A stretch of 56,999 nucleotides of DNA, from contig JAJPIA010000122.1 of NCBI GenBank assembly GCA_021324975.1, positions 1 to 56,999 on the forward strand, written 5' to 3'. Positions 44,263 to 53,286 of the stretch are shown piece by piece. Under the pieces are notes generated by a model that did no database searches, was not told the origin of the DNA, and saw only the letters and a program-made list of their open reading frames with translations. A program made the position numbers and the translations under genes. The first letter of the stretch is position 1, and the number at the start of each line of letters is the position of its first letter. The stretch comes from Bacillota bacterium (GTDB lineage Bacteria; Sysuimicrobiota; Sysuimicrobiia; Sysuimicrobiales; Segetimicrobiaceae).

Positions 44263-45522
44263 TCACGCGCCCGGCGATCCGCGCCCGGAGACGTCGTGCA
44301 GCGCCGCAACCGGCGTCGCGACGCGCCGGATCAGCCGATCGTACGCGGCCGTCGCCACCCCGCGGGCGTAATGCGCTTCCACGTATCTTCGCCCCGCCTC
44401 CCCCAGCGTCCGGTACAGGGTGGGATCCCGCGCAAGCCGCCGGATCGCCGCGGCCAATGCAGCCCCGTCGCCCGGGGCGACGCATATCCCTCCGCCCGAC
44501 TTCTCGACGAGGACGCGCGCGTCGCCCTGCGGGAGCGCGGCCAGGACGGGGCGCCCGGCCGCCAGGATGCCGGCGATCTTCGAGGGCACCACGGGCGTTG
44601 CCACCGACGCCTGCAGCGTGGCGAGGCAGCAGTCAGCGGCGGCAAGCAACAGCGGGTACCGCTCCACCGGCTGGAACGGTGCGAACCGGACGTTGGGCAA
44701 GCCGCGGGCGCGGACGAGATCCTCCGCCTCGCTGCGACGCACGCCGTCGCCGACCAGCAGAAAGACGATGTCCTGGTCTTCGCGGAGGGCCGTGGCGGCA
44801 TCGATCATCACCGCCATGTCCTGCGCGTACCCCATGACGCCGGCAAACAACACGACGAACGCATCCCCGAGTCCGAACTCGTCGCGATACCCGTTGTGGC
44901 GGGGACCGGGGACCGTCTCCGCGGTATCGATCCAGTTGTGGACGACCGTAATCTTGTCTTCCGCGACGCCGCGTGCGGCCACGAGCGCCCGGTTGCCCTC
45001 GGAGTGCACGGAGATCGCCGCCGCATGCCGGTACGCGCGCCGCTCGAGCCAGCCGAGGACCCCGACCACCGCGCGGTGCCGCGCCAGCCCGAGATCGATG
45101 AGCGCCTGGGGATACACGTCCTGCACGTTCAGCACATACGGGGCGCCCCAGCAACGCCCGAGGATCTCGCACGCGAGCGCGAGCGTGAGCGGCGGCGAGT
45201 ATGCGATCATCACGTCGTGCCGGCCCTCACGGAGACCGGCGAGAACCATCCCTACCGCAAGCGTGAAATGGGTGAGCGCGCGCACGACGGGCGCGACCTT
45301 CACAAACGGCGGCACCTGGACCCGCAGGATACGCACGCGCCCGTTCTGCTCGCGCGATGCTGCCGAGCCCCCCTGGGCCTCCGCCATGTTCGCGGGCGGA
45401 TACGGCGTCAGCACCGTCACATCGTGTCCCGCCGCGGCGAGATCGTCCGCGAGCTGGGACATGAGCACGGACACGCTCCGAATCTCGGGCAGGTAGTGCG
45501 GCGTCACCAACAACACCTTCAT
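44263..45522 (-). CDS. Glycosyltransferase family 4 (WbuB-like)
   Basis: 419-aa GT-B enzyme. MKVLLVTPHYLPEIRSVSVL and DVTVLTPYPP form the acceptor side. LNVQDVYPQALIDLGL is typical of WbuB/N-acetylfucosamine-type transferases. TVVHNWID, FLLVGDGVRR and VPSKIAGILAAGRPVLAALP form the nucleotide-sugar site, with an E/K pattern near the C-terminus. The ATG at 45522 follows the vapC stop with no gap, so it may be read from the vapBC promoter. It elongates the surface glycan. Confidence 0.93.
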   Translation of the reverse strand: MKVLLVTPHYLPEIRSVSVLMSQLADDLAAAGHDVTVLTPYPPANMAEAQGGSAASREQNGRVRILRVQVPPFVKVAPVVRALTHFTLAVGMVLAGLREGRHDVMIAYSPPLTLALACEILGRCWGAPYVLNVQDVYPQALIDLGLARHRAVVGVLGWLERRAYRHAAAISVHSEGNRALVAARGVAEDKITVVHNWIDTAETVPGPRHNGYRDEFGLGDAFVVLFAGVMGYAQDMAVMIDAATALREDQDIVFLLVGDGVRRSEAEDLVRARGLPNVRFAPFQPVERYPLLLAAADCCLATLQASVATPVVPSKIAGILAAGRPVLAALPQGDARVLVEKSGGGICVAPGDGAALAAAIRRLARDPTLYRTLGEAGRRYVEAHYARGVATAAYDRLIRRVATPVAALHDVSGRGSPGA

Positions 45523-45936
45523 TCAGGGCACCACGCGAAACGGCTTGCGGCCATATATCCGGTAGATGGCGAATCCGCGCCGGTCCAGTGTGAAGACCTG
45601 ATCCAGCCGGCGCTCCTCCGCGAGCGCCACGAGCGTGGCGTCGGCAAAATCCATCGGCAACTCACGATATTTCGCCATCAGCTCGGCGACCCGCCGGAGG
45701 CTGTCCCGCGACGAGGGGGTGAGTGCAAACGCCCCTCGCGCAAAGAACTCCAGGCACGCTCTTTGCCTCGGCCACTGCGGTCCGACGAGGTGAATAGTCT
45801 CGGTCAGGACGGCCTCGGTCGTCAGAATAGGACTCGCCCACTGCTCCAAAACCGCTACGCACTCTGCGTGCGCCTGTTCGCTACGATCGACCAAAGCGAC
45901 GAACGCCCCGGTGTCGATCAGGAGCTCACCGGCCAC
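45523..45936 (-). CDS. vapC: VapC-family PIN-domain toxin
   Basis: 137-aa PIN ribonuclease. The acidic residues are in LLIDTGAFVALVDRSE (first Asp), TTEAVLTETIHLVG (Glu) and PMDFADATLVALAEE (two Asp), and FTLDRRGFAIYR closes the fold, so it looks intact. It starts with a GTG at 45936 inside the end of vapB (11-base overlap), the usual antitoxin-toxin order. It cleaves RNA when VapB is lost. It is embedded between two GT4 genes. Confidence 0.93.
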   Translation of the reverse strand: MAGELLIDTGAFVALVDRSEQAHAECVAVLEQWASPILTTEAVLTETIHLVGPQWPRQRACLEFFARGAFALTPSSRDSLRRVAELMAKYRELPMDFADATLVALAEERRLDQVFTLDRRGFAIYRIYGRKPFRVVP

Positions 45937-46180
45937 GTCTGAGGCGCTTCAAGAGGTATTTCCGATGATTCCGTCCGAGGTCGGGGATCCCGCTGTCGAC
46001 GCTTCCCAATAGATCGCGGACCAGGTCGATCGGCCGTCGCTCGACGCCCGGGCCCGCCTGCTCCAAAAACTGCTCCAACGCCAGGCGGACCAGTTCCGAT
46101 CGCCTCCGCCGTGTGAGTCGGGCAACCTTCGCAAGCCTGTCCGCGAGGTCCGCCGGCATACGCAACGTCAACTGCGTCTC
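45926..46180 (-). CDS. vapB: VapB-type ribbon-helix-helix antitoxin
   Basis: 84 aa from a GTG at 46180 (VETQLTLRMPADLADRLAKV) preceded by GGAGGGGAG. An ATG eight codons upstream (46204) is open, but it coincides with the expected transcript start, so 46180 is preferred. LTLRMPADLADRLAKVARLT plus RRRRSELVRLALEQFLEQAG is an RHH DNA-binding fold; the C-terminal tail should wrap VapC. It overlaps vapC by 11 bases. The dimer probably represses its own promoter through the palindrome at 46213-46225. Confidence 0.88.
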   Translation of the reverse strand, partial: ETQLTLRMPADLADRLAKVARLTRRRRSELVRLALEQFLEQAGPGVERRPIDLVRDLLGSVDSGIPDLGRNHRKYLLKRLRRGR

Positions 46181-46207
46181 CACCGGTCTCCCCTCCGTCT
46201 GCATTGC

Positions 46208-46236
46208 AATGTAGTGCTTTGCACTTCAATTTGCAA
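46208..46236 (-). promoter_or_regulatory. vapBC promoter with an internal operator
   Basis: TTGCAA (46236-46231), 17 bases, TACATT (46213-46208). The spacer contains AGTGC-TTT-GCACT (46213-46225), a palindrome placed for autorepression by VapBC. Confidence 0.72.
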
Positions 46237-46248
46237 GAGGGGATCGCC

Positions 46249-47394
46249 TCAGGCGAGTGGTATCGGCTGTCCTGCAGCGAGGGTTATATAGGCGCGGATC
46301 GCCCGATCTCCGTACGCGTCCCAGGTCCATGCGCGCGCGCGCTCCGCGGCGGCAGCGGCCATCGCGCGGCGTCGATCCTCGTCCTCGTACAGCGACAGGA
46401 TCGCGTCCGCAATCGCGGCGGGATCGCGCATCGGGACGATCAGCCCCTCCCGGCCGTGCTCGATCAGGTCCTCGCCTCCGGTGTTCGGCGTGAGGATGAC
46501 GGGCAAACCGCTCGCCATCGCCTCCAGCACGGACTGGGGCAGCCCTTCCTCGATCGACGGCAGCACGAACACGGAGGCAGCGCGGTAGACCTCCGCGAGC
46601 GCCGAGTGCGGGAGCCGTCCGACGTCTCGAAACCCCACCCCCGCCGTTCGCAGGAGCGGCCCGAGATCCGCGGGGATCCCACCGACCAGCCACAGCTCAA
46701 GGTCGGGCACGCGAAGCCTCGCCACCGCCTGCACTAGATATGGCGTCCCTTTCCGCAGGCTCAAACCGACGGCTACAATCCGAAACGGGCGCGAATCCGG
46801 GGGCGCCGGGTGGAACAGGGTCGAGTCGATGCCGAGATTCGGCACGTGCAGGAGACGGTCGCGCGCCACGCCGCGGTCGAGAAAGCTCCGAAGGACGAAC
46901 CGGCTCGTTACCTCGATGTAGTCCGCCTCTTCGTACTCCTGCAGCTGGCGCACCAGGAGCCGGCGATCCAGGGGCGGCGCGGCGTATCCCCAGCGGCGAT
47001 ACTCTTCGTCCAGCAGCTCCCACTGTGTGGCGGCGTGGGTGGAGCCGCGCTGCAGCACGGTCCGCACCCCGTGCCGTCGCGCCGCGCGCGTCGAGCGCAG
47101 CCCGAACAGCGCCCAGACGGCGAGCACATCGCAGTCTTGCACGTACCGCTCCGCCCACCGGTCGAAGCTCACAGCCTTCAGGTAGTCGCCGATCTGCCAC
47201 CGCAGCCCGAGCGCCCGGGGGCCGCGCATCACGATCTCGGGGATGGGATTGATGACGATGCGTTCCGGGGAAATCCGCTCGCCGCGGCGCGGGGTGTGCG
47301 TCGTCACCAAGCGGTGCAGCAGGCCCCGGCCGTCCAGTTGTTCGGCGAGCCGGAAGGCGTTCCATGTCCCGCCGACCGAGACCGTGACTTTCAC
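46249..47394 (-). CDS. Glycosyltransferase family 4
   Basis: 381-aa GT-B enzyme. The N-terminus (MKVTVSVGGTWNAFRLAEQL) is unusual, but VLQRGSTHAATQWELLDEEY, the EADYIEVTSRFVLRSFLDRG hinge and LHVPNLGIDSTLFHP fit the group. PSIEEGLPQSVLEAMASGLPVILTPNTGG is the conserved E-x7-E nucleotide-sugar motif. The start GTG at 47394 overlaps the flippase stop (GTGA). Its stop is 13 bases before the vapBC -35 box. Confidence 0.92.
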   Translation of the reverse strand: MKVTVSVGGTWNAFRLAEQLDGRGLLHRLVTTHTPRRGERISPERIVINPIPEIVMRGPRALGLRWQIGDYLKAVSFDRWAERYVQDCDVLAVWALFGLRSTRAARRHGVRTVLQRGSTHAATQWELLDEEYRRWGYAAPPLDRRLLVRQLQEYEEADYIEVTSRFVLRSFLDRGVARDRLLHVPNLGIDSTLFHPAPPDSRPFRIVAVGLSLRKGTPYLVQAVARLRVPDLELWLVGGIPADLGPLLRTAGVGFRDVGRLPHSALAEVYRAASVFVLPSIEEGLPQSVLEAMASGLPVILTPNTGGEDLIEHGREGLIVPMRDPAAIADAILSLYEDEDRRRAMAAAAAERARAWTWDAYGDRAIRAYITLAAGQPIPLA

Positions 47395-48950
47395 GCCGGA
47401 TCGTCCGCCGCCGGCGCCGCCGCCTCCCGCCGGCCGTTAGTGCCGATATCCACCGGCTCCACCTCGACACCGTCGGCCGCCGCGGCGAACGCCGCCGGCG
47501 TCTCCCCGCGGAATCCCGCCAAAATGGCCAGCAGGTGCTCCTGCAGTTGTTGCCGGTCCAGGACGGCCAGGCCTACGAGGTAGAGCGCGCCCACGGCACC
47601 GAGATTCGCCGCAAATCCGAGCCGGCCCACCCACGGGAGCACGTGCAGGCTGCGCCCCGCGGCGACGATCAGGCCGGCCGCCACCGCGGCGATCGCGGGA
47701 CGCAGGTAGTGGTCGATGTACAGCGCCGTGACCTCTTTGCGCAACGCGCGGTAGCCTACCACGAGGCCCGCGATCTCGCTCACAAACATCACGGACGCGG
47801 CACCGTAAGCCCCGCCCACTTTGATCGCGGGGACGAGCAGCGGGAGCGCGACCACAACCTGCGACGCCCGAATCATCGTCGCCGCCCGCATCCGCCCGAT
47901 CCCCTGCAGCAACACCTTGATGTTCTCCGAGAGCGGATACAGGAACCCGAACCCGGCCAGCCACGGGAGGATCGTGGCGGTTTCCGCCCAGCGCACGCCG
48001 GCGCCGTACAGCAGCCCGACGAGCTCGCGCGGGAACAGCGCGAGCCAGACGAGCGCGGGGAGCATGAGGCGGACGAGCAACCCGTGCGTCAGCCGGTACG
48101 CAAACGTGAGACCTTCGCGGCGGCCCTGCAGTCGCGCGTACACCGGAAACGCCACCTGCACCGCGCCGAACGACACGATGTAGTGCCCGAATTCCGCCAG
48201 ATACCGTCCGCGGTCATAAAAGCCGAGCAACAGCGTGCCGCTGATAAGGCCCAGCAGCGCCGTGTCTGCCCGGTACCAGATCGTCTCGAGCGCGCGCATG
48301 GAGAACATCTGCCAGCCGAACCGCCAGAGCTTCCGCGCCGTCTCGGGGTCATACCCGCCCCGATAGCGCCATCCGCTGGCGAGTCGCGTCCCGATGAGCG
48401 TAACCCCGGATAACGCCAGCTCGCGCCCGAGCAGGCTCCACACCCCGGCGCCGGCTCGCGCGAGGCCGAGCGCGACCACGATGGACAAGAGCGTCGACAA
48501 GATCCGGACACGCGAGATTTGATTGTAGTGAAACGTGCGCTCCATCGTTGCCGAGTACACGTACGTCGTCACGCTCAGGTTGCGCACGGCAAACAGGGAG
48601 ATGAACAGCGGGATGAACGGCCCGGGGTAGTGCGGCGCGAGCGCCAGCGCCAGTATCCCGCCGACCCCCATGAGCCCCCAGAAGAGGCGGACGCTCAGGA
48701 TATACGCCGTCTCTACGATCGCCGGCGTGTCGCGCATCTGGATGATGCCCTGGGAAAAGCTGAAGCCCGTGATCAGCGACAGGAGGTCGACCAGCGATGC
48801 TGCGAGCGCGAACTGCCCGAAGTCCTTGGGAAACAGGAGGCGCGCGAGCAGCAGGTTGAGGCCGAAGTTGAGCATGAACGAGAGGTAGCCGGTGGCGCTC
48901 AGCCACACGGCGCCCATGAGCGCCCGTCGAATCCCGGAGTTGGAGTTCAC
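47391..48950 (-). CDS. Polysaccharide flippase, Wzx/MATE superfamily
   Basis: 519-aa integral membrane protein with about 12-14 helices. LLARLLFPKDFGQFALAASLVDLLSLITG near the N-terminus is the hallmark of O-antigen/teichoic-type exporters. It should flip undecaprenyl-linked repeats to the outer face. The last 40 residues are a hydrophilic Ala/Glu-rich tail beyond the usual end. The GTG at 48950 overlaps the preceding GT4 stop. No Wzy or Wzz is certain in the window. Confidence 0.93.
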   Translation of the reverse strand: MNSNSGIRRALMGAVWLSATGYLSFMLNFGLNLLLARLLFPKDFGQFALAASLVDLLSLITGFSFSQGIIQMRDTPAIVETAYILSVRLFWGLMGVGGILALALAPHYPGPFIPLFISLFAVRNLSVTTYVYSATMERTFHYNQISRVRILSTLLSIVVALGLARAGAGVWSLLGRELALSGVTLIGTRLASGWRYRGGYDPETARKLWRFGWQMFSMRALETIWYRADTALLGLISGTLLLGFYDRGRYLAEFGHYIVSFGAVQVAFPVYARLQGRREGLTFAYRLTHGLLVRLMLPALVWLALFPRELVGLLYGAGVRWAETATILPWLAGFGFLYPLSENIKVLLQGIGRMRAATMIRASQVVVALPLLVPAIKVGGAYGAASVMFVSEIAGLVVGYRALRKEVTALYIDHYLRPAIAAVAAGLIVAAGRSLHVLPWVGRLGFAANLGAVGALYLVGLAVLDRQQLQEHLLAILAGFRGETPAAFAAAADGVEVEPVDIGTNGRREAAAPAADDPA

Positions 48951-50188
48951 CGGGCGCTCCTGGTGCGTTCGAAGGGACTGGATGCGGCTGGGTGGTTCGC
49001 GGCGCGCCGCTGAGTTGTGACGCTGTGGAGCGCGTCGAGGATCCCCCGGACGTCAGCGTCGTAGGAATACGCGGACACGATCTCGCGGGAGCGCGCGCCC
49101 ATCTGCAGGCGCCGCTCCGGGCTCGCCAGCACGCGGCTAAGCGCGTCCGCAAGAGCCTGGGTGTCGCCGGCCGGGTACACGAATCCGTTCTCGCCGTTCC
49201 GCACTAGGTCGGGGGCAGCCCCGACCGCGTCGCTTGCGACAACCGGTAGACTGAAGCACATGCCCTCGTTGAGCGCAAGCCCCCACGGCTCGTACCCGGA
49301 TGGGAGCGCCAACACGTCTGCGGCGGCGTAGTATCGCGGGACCTCTGTCTGATTGACAAATCCGGTGACGAACAAGTGCTCCAGCCCGCGCCGGCGGGCC
49401 TCCGCCTCCACCTCCCCCCGAAGGGGACCGTCCCCCATCAGCACGAGCCGTACGGGACAATTCTCGGCAAGCCGCGCGCACGCGTCGACGAGATCCATCG
49501 GCCGCTTCTTGGGGATGAGCTTTCCGGAATACAGGACGACCGCGAGATCGTCCGGCCAGCCCAACTGACGGCGTAGCGCCGGTCGCTCGGGCGCCAGGCG
49601 ATCCGCCTCGGCCATGAACCGCTCGTTGTCGACCGCGTATGGTACAAAGAAGATCCGGGACTCTGGCACCCCGTACGCCCGGTAGAACTCCCGGTTGAGC
49701 GCACCGATCGCCAGCATCCCCTGCATGCGCCGCAGCGCGGGGCCGAGCACGAGACGCTTGGCCACGCGCACCCACCGCCGCCGGCCGAGGAGTGTCGACT
49801 CACCGCGCAGCAGAAGCGGCGTGCGGCTCAACCAAGCGCCGAGGAACGCGAACCACTCCGTCGCGTGGGCGTATCCATGAACGATCACAGCATCGTAGCG
49901 CTCGTGCCGCAGCGCGCCGATCACGGACGGCTGCAAATAGCGCAGAAAGTGGTCCGCCCTCGGGATCGGCGAGCGATTGGGAAGTACGCGCCAAGCGTAC
50001 CCGTCTAGGAGGGGCAGATCCCACTGGATGGCAACGCCGAACTCCGGATCGCGGTATTGTTTCGCTCCCGCATCGTCCAAGTAATAAACGGTGAGGTCGA
50101 CCTCCGGATGAGCTGCGAGGCAGCGCAGCAGCGGCACCTGATACTGGATGGGATGGGAGACCAGATAGGCAACGCGGAAGGATGTCAT
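48947..50188 (-). CDS. Glycosyltransferase family 4
   Basis: 413-aa GT-B enzyme. FRVAYLVSHPIQYQVPLLRCL is a recurring N-terminus in exopolysaccharide loci. LLRGESTLLGRRRWVRVAKR, LYSGKLIPKKRPMDLVDACA and PSGYEPWGLALNEGMCFSLPVVASD give the donor-binding side with its E-x7-E motif. The ATG at 50188 is chosen because it overlaps a short upstream frame as ATGA, the pattern seen throughout this operon; an in-frame GTG six codons earlier is possible. Confidence 0.93.
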   Translation of the reverse strand: MTSFRVAYLVSHPIQYQVPLLRCLAAHPEVDLTVYYLDDAGAKQYRDPEFGVAIQWDLPLLDGYAWRVLPNRSPIPRADHFLRYLQPSVIGALRHERYDAVIVHGYAHATEWFAFLGAWLSRTPLLLRGESTLLGRRRWVRVAKRLVLGPALRRMQGMLAIGALNREFYRAYGVPESRIFFVPYAVDNERFMAEADRLAPERPALRRQLGWPDDLAVVLYSGKLIPKKRPMDLVDACARLAENCPVRLVLMGDGPLRGEVEAEARRRGLEHLFVTGFVNQTEVPRYYAAADVLALPSGYEPWGLALNEGMCFSLPVVASDAVGAAPDLVRNGENGFVYPAGDTQALADALSRVLASPERRLQMGARSREIVSAYSYDADVRGILDALHSVTTQRRAANHPAASSPFERTRSAR

Positions 50189-50319
50189 CCCTTCGCGCCG
50201 GGCCACGTGTGGTCGAACAAATCGGCTCGAACTCGCATCGCGCTACCTGAGCCTACCATGGCACCCGATCGGTCGTCGAGTGCCTCTGCGAATGCCATGA
50301 CCTCCGCATGCTGGGCCAC
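50185..50319 (-). pseudogene. Short frame, possible glycosyltransferase tail
   Basis: 44 codons from a GTG at 50319, ending in a TGA that overlaps the next GT4 start (ATGA). The sequence VMAFAEALDDRSGAM and VRADLFDHTWPG loosely resembles the last helix pair of GT4 enzymes. It starts 10 bases after the preceding membrane-protein stop. It could be the remnant of a lost glycosyltransferase or a spurious frame. Confidence 0.3.
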
Positions 50320-50329
50320 GGGCGAGCGG

Positions 50330-52042
50330 CTACAGGTGAATGGGCGCGTCCCACACGAGGACGGTATATCTACCAACGTGCCGGTAGATATGCGACGGCG
50401 GGCCGAAGGTGTTGACCGCCGTGTCCACATCAACACCGACGTCGCGGTCCCAGGACGGAGCGGGATTGAGAACCAGGAACTTCGCGCCCGGGTCGGCCGC
50501 ATACCACGCGTCCCTGGACAACCAGCGATACGGCGAGATACGCCACTCGTTCGCGGGCAAATGCGACGGTCCTAGGCCGGGTTGGTTCACTTTCGTCGAC
50601 GCGACGGGACGCACTTTCACCGCACCGTGGGTAACGACCGTGACGATGGACGCCTCCGGATACCCTGCGTAGCCGCATACGAGCCCGCGTCGAGCGAGCC
50701 AGCGGCCGAGCGCCAGATCCGAGTCTGAGCCATTCATCGACGCCGTCGGGAGAACCCTGCCTCCAACCGTCGGCGGGCTAGCGTATGACGCGATCGGCCC
50801 GACGTACAGATACACGAACAGCGCCCCGATCGCTGCAGCGGGGATCGTTCTGTGGGCGATCCATGAGCCGGCCCGGATCCCCAACCATCGGGCAAGCGCA
50901 ACGCTGAGCATGATGAACGGCGGGACGCGATACCGCGTGTCGACGTCCGACGTGCCGAGGATATTTCCGGCCAGAGCGACCGCGGCGGCGACCGCGGTGA
51001 CCGCAAGAAGCCAATCCTGGCCAGGGCGACCGTGCGCGGCAGCGCGAACCTCGTCCCGCAACACAAGCCAGGCCACCACGAGGGCGCTCGCGAGGTACGT
51101 GAGGCGGAGCACGGCCGGTATCAGCGACGCGTCGAATACCCGGCCAAAAATGTCTCCGCCCACGACCTTGAGGAGCGCGAGGCCCAACGCGGCCACGCTG
51201 TCTCCGAGCCTCGCGTAGGCGATGGTCGTGGGATGAAACGGCGTAACGGTGGCGCCTCCCAGGTGCCGAAGGAGCCACAGCAGCGCCAGGAACCCAGGCC
51301 AGGAGGCGACCGCTACGCTCACTGGGATCAGATGACGGGACCGCGCTGACGCGGGGTGCTCCAGCAGCAGGCGCGCCCCCGATACGAGAATGATCGGGAC
51401 GACGGCAACAATGGTGATGTACGGGTCCCCGAGCCTCGCAGACGTGAGGAGGAGGAATGCGACGCCGGACAAGATCCATCGTCGCCCCCGTCCCTGGCCG
51501 GGTTGCTGGGCGAGATATAGGCTCAGCATGGAGGCGAGCGCAAAGACGACCGTCCCCGTGTGAAACGGTCCCATCAAGATCACGGCCGCCAGATCCGGCG
51601 ACGGGAAGAGGACGGGTAGAATAGCGACGCCGGCCACAAACGGCCAGGCCGTGCGAGGGGCCGTCGCCACGGTCGCGGCCGTGACCATCGCCGCAGCAAG
51701 CGCGATGCAGACAGCTGTCGGCACCGCGTAGAGGAGGACCGGATCGATTCCTCGAACAGCCGCCCCGACCGCGTACAAGAGACCGTCGGGCAGCCAGTAC
51801 GGATCTTCGGGAAAGGTCCAGCCGCGAAGCACCCAGTTCCCCTGGATCGCATCGTGAGCATACAGGAGATAGCCGGCCTGATCTGCGCCGATCGCGTTCT
51901 GCGCGGACAACCGGAAGAAATACACCCCCAGCACCAGAACCGCCAGCCCCAAGGCGATCGACACCGCCAAACCAGGCATGCGGGTACGGTCGCGCGCGAG
52001 CGCGAGCCCCGTGGCTCGCTCCTTGACGGATGTCGACTCCAT
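50330..52042 (-). CDS. Large multi-spanning membrane protein of the glycan locus
   Basis: 570 aa with roughly 11-12 predicted transmembrane helices in the first 420 residues and a soluble C-terminal part of about 150 residues. Early features are GADQAGYLLYAHDAIQGNWV and TFPEDPYWLPDGLLY, an acidic first external loop such as is seen in GT-C-fold mannosyltransferases and related proteins, but no family motif is decisive. The ATG at 52042 follows a GGCGGGAT stretch. It may be a lipid-linked sugar transferase or a polymerase-like protein. Confidence 0.75.
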   Translation of the reverse strand: MESTSVKERATGLALARDRTRMPGLAVSIALGLAVLVLGVYFFRLSAQNAIGADQAGYLLYAHDAIQGNWVLRGWTFPEDPYWLPDGLLYAVGAAVRGIDPVLLYAVPTAVCIALAAAMVTAATVATAPRTAWPFVAGVAILPVLFPSPDLAAVILMGPFHTGTVVFALASMLSLYLAQQPGQGRGRRWILSGVAFLLLTSARLGDPYITIVAVVPIILVSGARLLLEHPASARSRHLIPVSVAVASWPGFLALLWLLRHLGGATVTPFHPTTIAYARLGDSVAALGLALLKVVGGDIFGRVFDASLIPAVLRLTYLASALVVAWLVLRDEVRAAAHGRPGQDWLLAVTAVAAAVALAGNILGTSDVDTRYRVPPFIMLSVALARWLGIRAGSWIAHRTIPAAAIGALFVYLYVGPIASYASPPTVGGRVLPTASMNGSDSDLALGRWLARRGLVCGYAGYPEASIVTVVTHGAVKVRPVASTKVNQPGLGPSHLPANEWRISPYRWLSRDAWYAADPGAKFLVLNPAPSWDRDVGVDVDTAVNTFGPPSHIYRHVGRYTVLVWDAPIHL

Positions 52043-52182
52043 TGACAGATCCCGCCGATTCGTAGAGTCTCGACGCTGCCGGACGCGGCGCTTGCACCGC
52101 GTACCGCACGTCCTGAGCCGGTGGCGACCTTGGGCGCGGGGCGGCGGCTACGGGATATCGAACGCGCCCACGTGGCTAACGG

Positions 52183-52542
52183 CTAACTCGTGGCGACGAC
52201 GATGAACCCGATCGCGACCAAGCCGACCCCGAGCCACCGGTACATAGACACCTGTTCGTGAAGTAGAATCGCCGAGACGATGACCACGATGACAAAGTTG
52301 AGCCCGAGCAGCGGGTAGACATAGCTGAGCGGAGCCCTTGAAAGGGCGGTTATCCACAGGCATGTCGCTCCGCCGTAGAGCGCCAGCGCGGCCACCGTGG
52401 ACGGGCGCAGAAGATTTGCGACAAGATCGCCAAAGCTATGCACAGGTGTGCTGGCCCCTACCTTCAGCAGAAACTGGCCGGTCACGCCCATGGCGATGGA
52501 CAACAGCACCAGCACCAAGACCACCGGGAACCTCCTGCTCAC
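52183..52542 (-). CDS. Small EamA/SMR-family membrane protein
   Basis: 119-aa protein with four hydrophobic helices, starting VVLVLVLLSIAMGVTGQFLL. APLSYVYPLLGLNFVIVVIVSA and the C-terminal MYRWLGVGLVAIGFIVVATS are typical of the small transporters found with lipid-sugar pathways, such as the ArnE/F type. The GTG at 52542 overlaps the upstream repeat-protein stop (GTGA). A role in moving a lipid-linked sugar is likely but inferred. The 140 bases after it show no gene. Confidence 0.82.
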   Translation of the reverse strand: MSRRFPVVLVLVLLSIAMGVTGQFLLKVGASTPVHSFGDLVANLLRPSTVAALALYGGATCLWITALSRAPLSYVYPLLGLNFVIVVIVSAILLHEQVSMYRWLGVGLVAIGFIVVATS

Positions 52543-53165
52543 GGCGTTGAAAACAGATCGTGGCCGCGTGCATCCGTCACGGCGATGCGCGGGGACCCGT
52601 CCCGGGCGACGTCCAGGCCGACGCGGCGATTTCCATCCGCATCATCCAACACGAGCGCCGACGCTCCGCCGGACGCCGCCTCTAGGCTGGCCCGCGAAAC
52701 CTGGGCAGCGTCGAAGAATCTCACCCAAGACGCTCCGTCGGATGCGGTGCCCACGTCGAGCCGGGGCCTGCGGTCCGCGTCGAGAAACTTCAGCCAGGGA
52801 GCGCCGTCCATATCGACACCCAGGCCGACGCGAGGACGCCCTCCCACATCATAGAAATTAAGCCGGGCCTCTCCATCGGAGCCGACGCCCAGGGTAACGC
52901 GAGGCAGTCCCGTGCCACCGGCGAGAACGATCCGCGGCGTCCCGTCGGACGCGGCATACAGCGCGAGGCGCGTTCGTCCTGACGAATCCACGATCTGGAG
53001 CTCTCTCGCCTTCAACTGGACCGGCTGCGAGTGAGCATGTCCCATGGCGACCGCGAGAACGACCAACGCAGGCACCGCCACCATCCATGCCATCGATAGG
53101 TACCGAAGCCGTGCCTCCGCACGCCTCAGGCGGTCGTACAATATGTTGAATTCGCGTGAATCCAT
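52539..53165 (-). CDS. Membrane-anchored protein of six 23-residue repeats
   Basis: 208 aa, no family recognised. Residues 8-25 are charged and helix-like, and 26-42 form a membrane anchor (MVAVPALVVLAVAMG). A linker (ARELQIVDSSGR) follows, then six consecutive units of exactly 23 residues (65-87, 88-110, 111-133, 134-156, 157-179, 180-202) with the pattern R-h-x-L-x(4)-D-G-x(3)-h-x-h-x-D-x(2)-G, for example PRVTLGVGSDGEARL and RRVGLDVARDGSPRI. The regularity suggests a beta-solenoid outside the membrane. ATG at 53165 behind GAGGAGGG. It is coupled to the SMR-like gene. Confidence 0.8.
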   Translation of the reverse strand: MDSREFNILYDRLRRAEARLRYLSMAWMVAVPALVVLAVAMGHAHSQPVQLKARELQIVDSSGRTRLALYAASDGTPRIVLAGGTGLPRVTLGVGSDGEARLNFYDVGGRPRVGLGVDMDGAPWLKFLDADRRPRLDVGTASDGASWVRFFDAAQVSRASLEAASGGASALVLDDADGNRRVGLDVARDGSPRIAVTDARGHDLFSTP

Positions 53166-53259
53166 TTGCGCCCTCCTCAAGCTTCGCGCCGTCCGGCGGT
53201 CTATGCGGAGACTCGGTTCTTCGGCTCAGCCGTGCGGAAACGAATCCGATCGACAACGC

Positions 53260-53282
53260 AAAAAACTGCCGGCTGGATGCCG
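53260..53282 (-). terminator. Weak intrinsic terminator
   Basis: Just after the 53287 membrane-protein stop: a short CGGC / GCCG stem followed by a few bases and six Ts on the minus strand. Confidence 0.4.
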
Positions 53283-53286
53283 CGCA

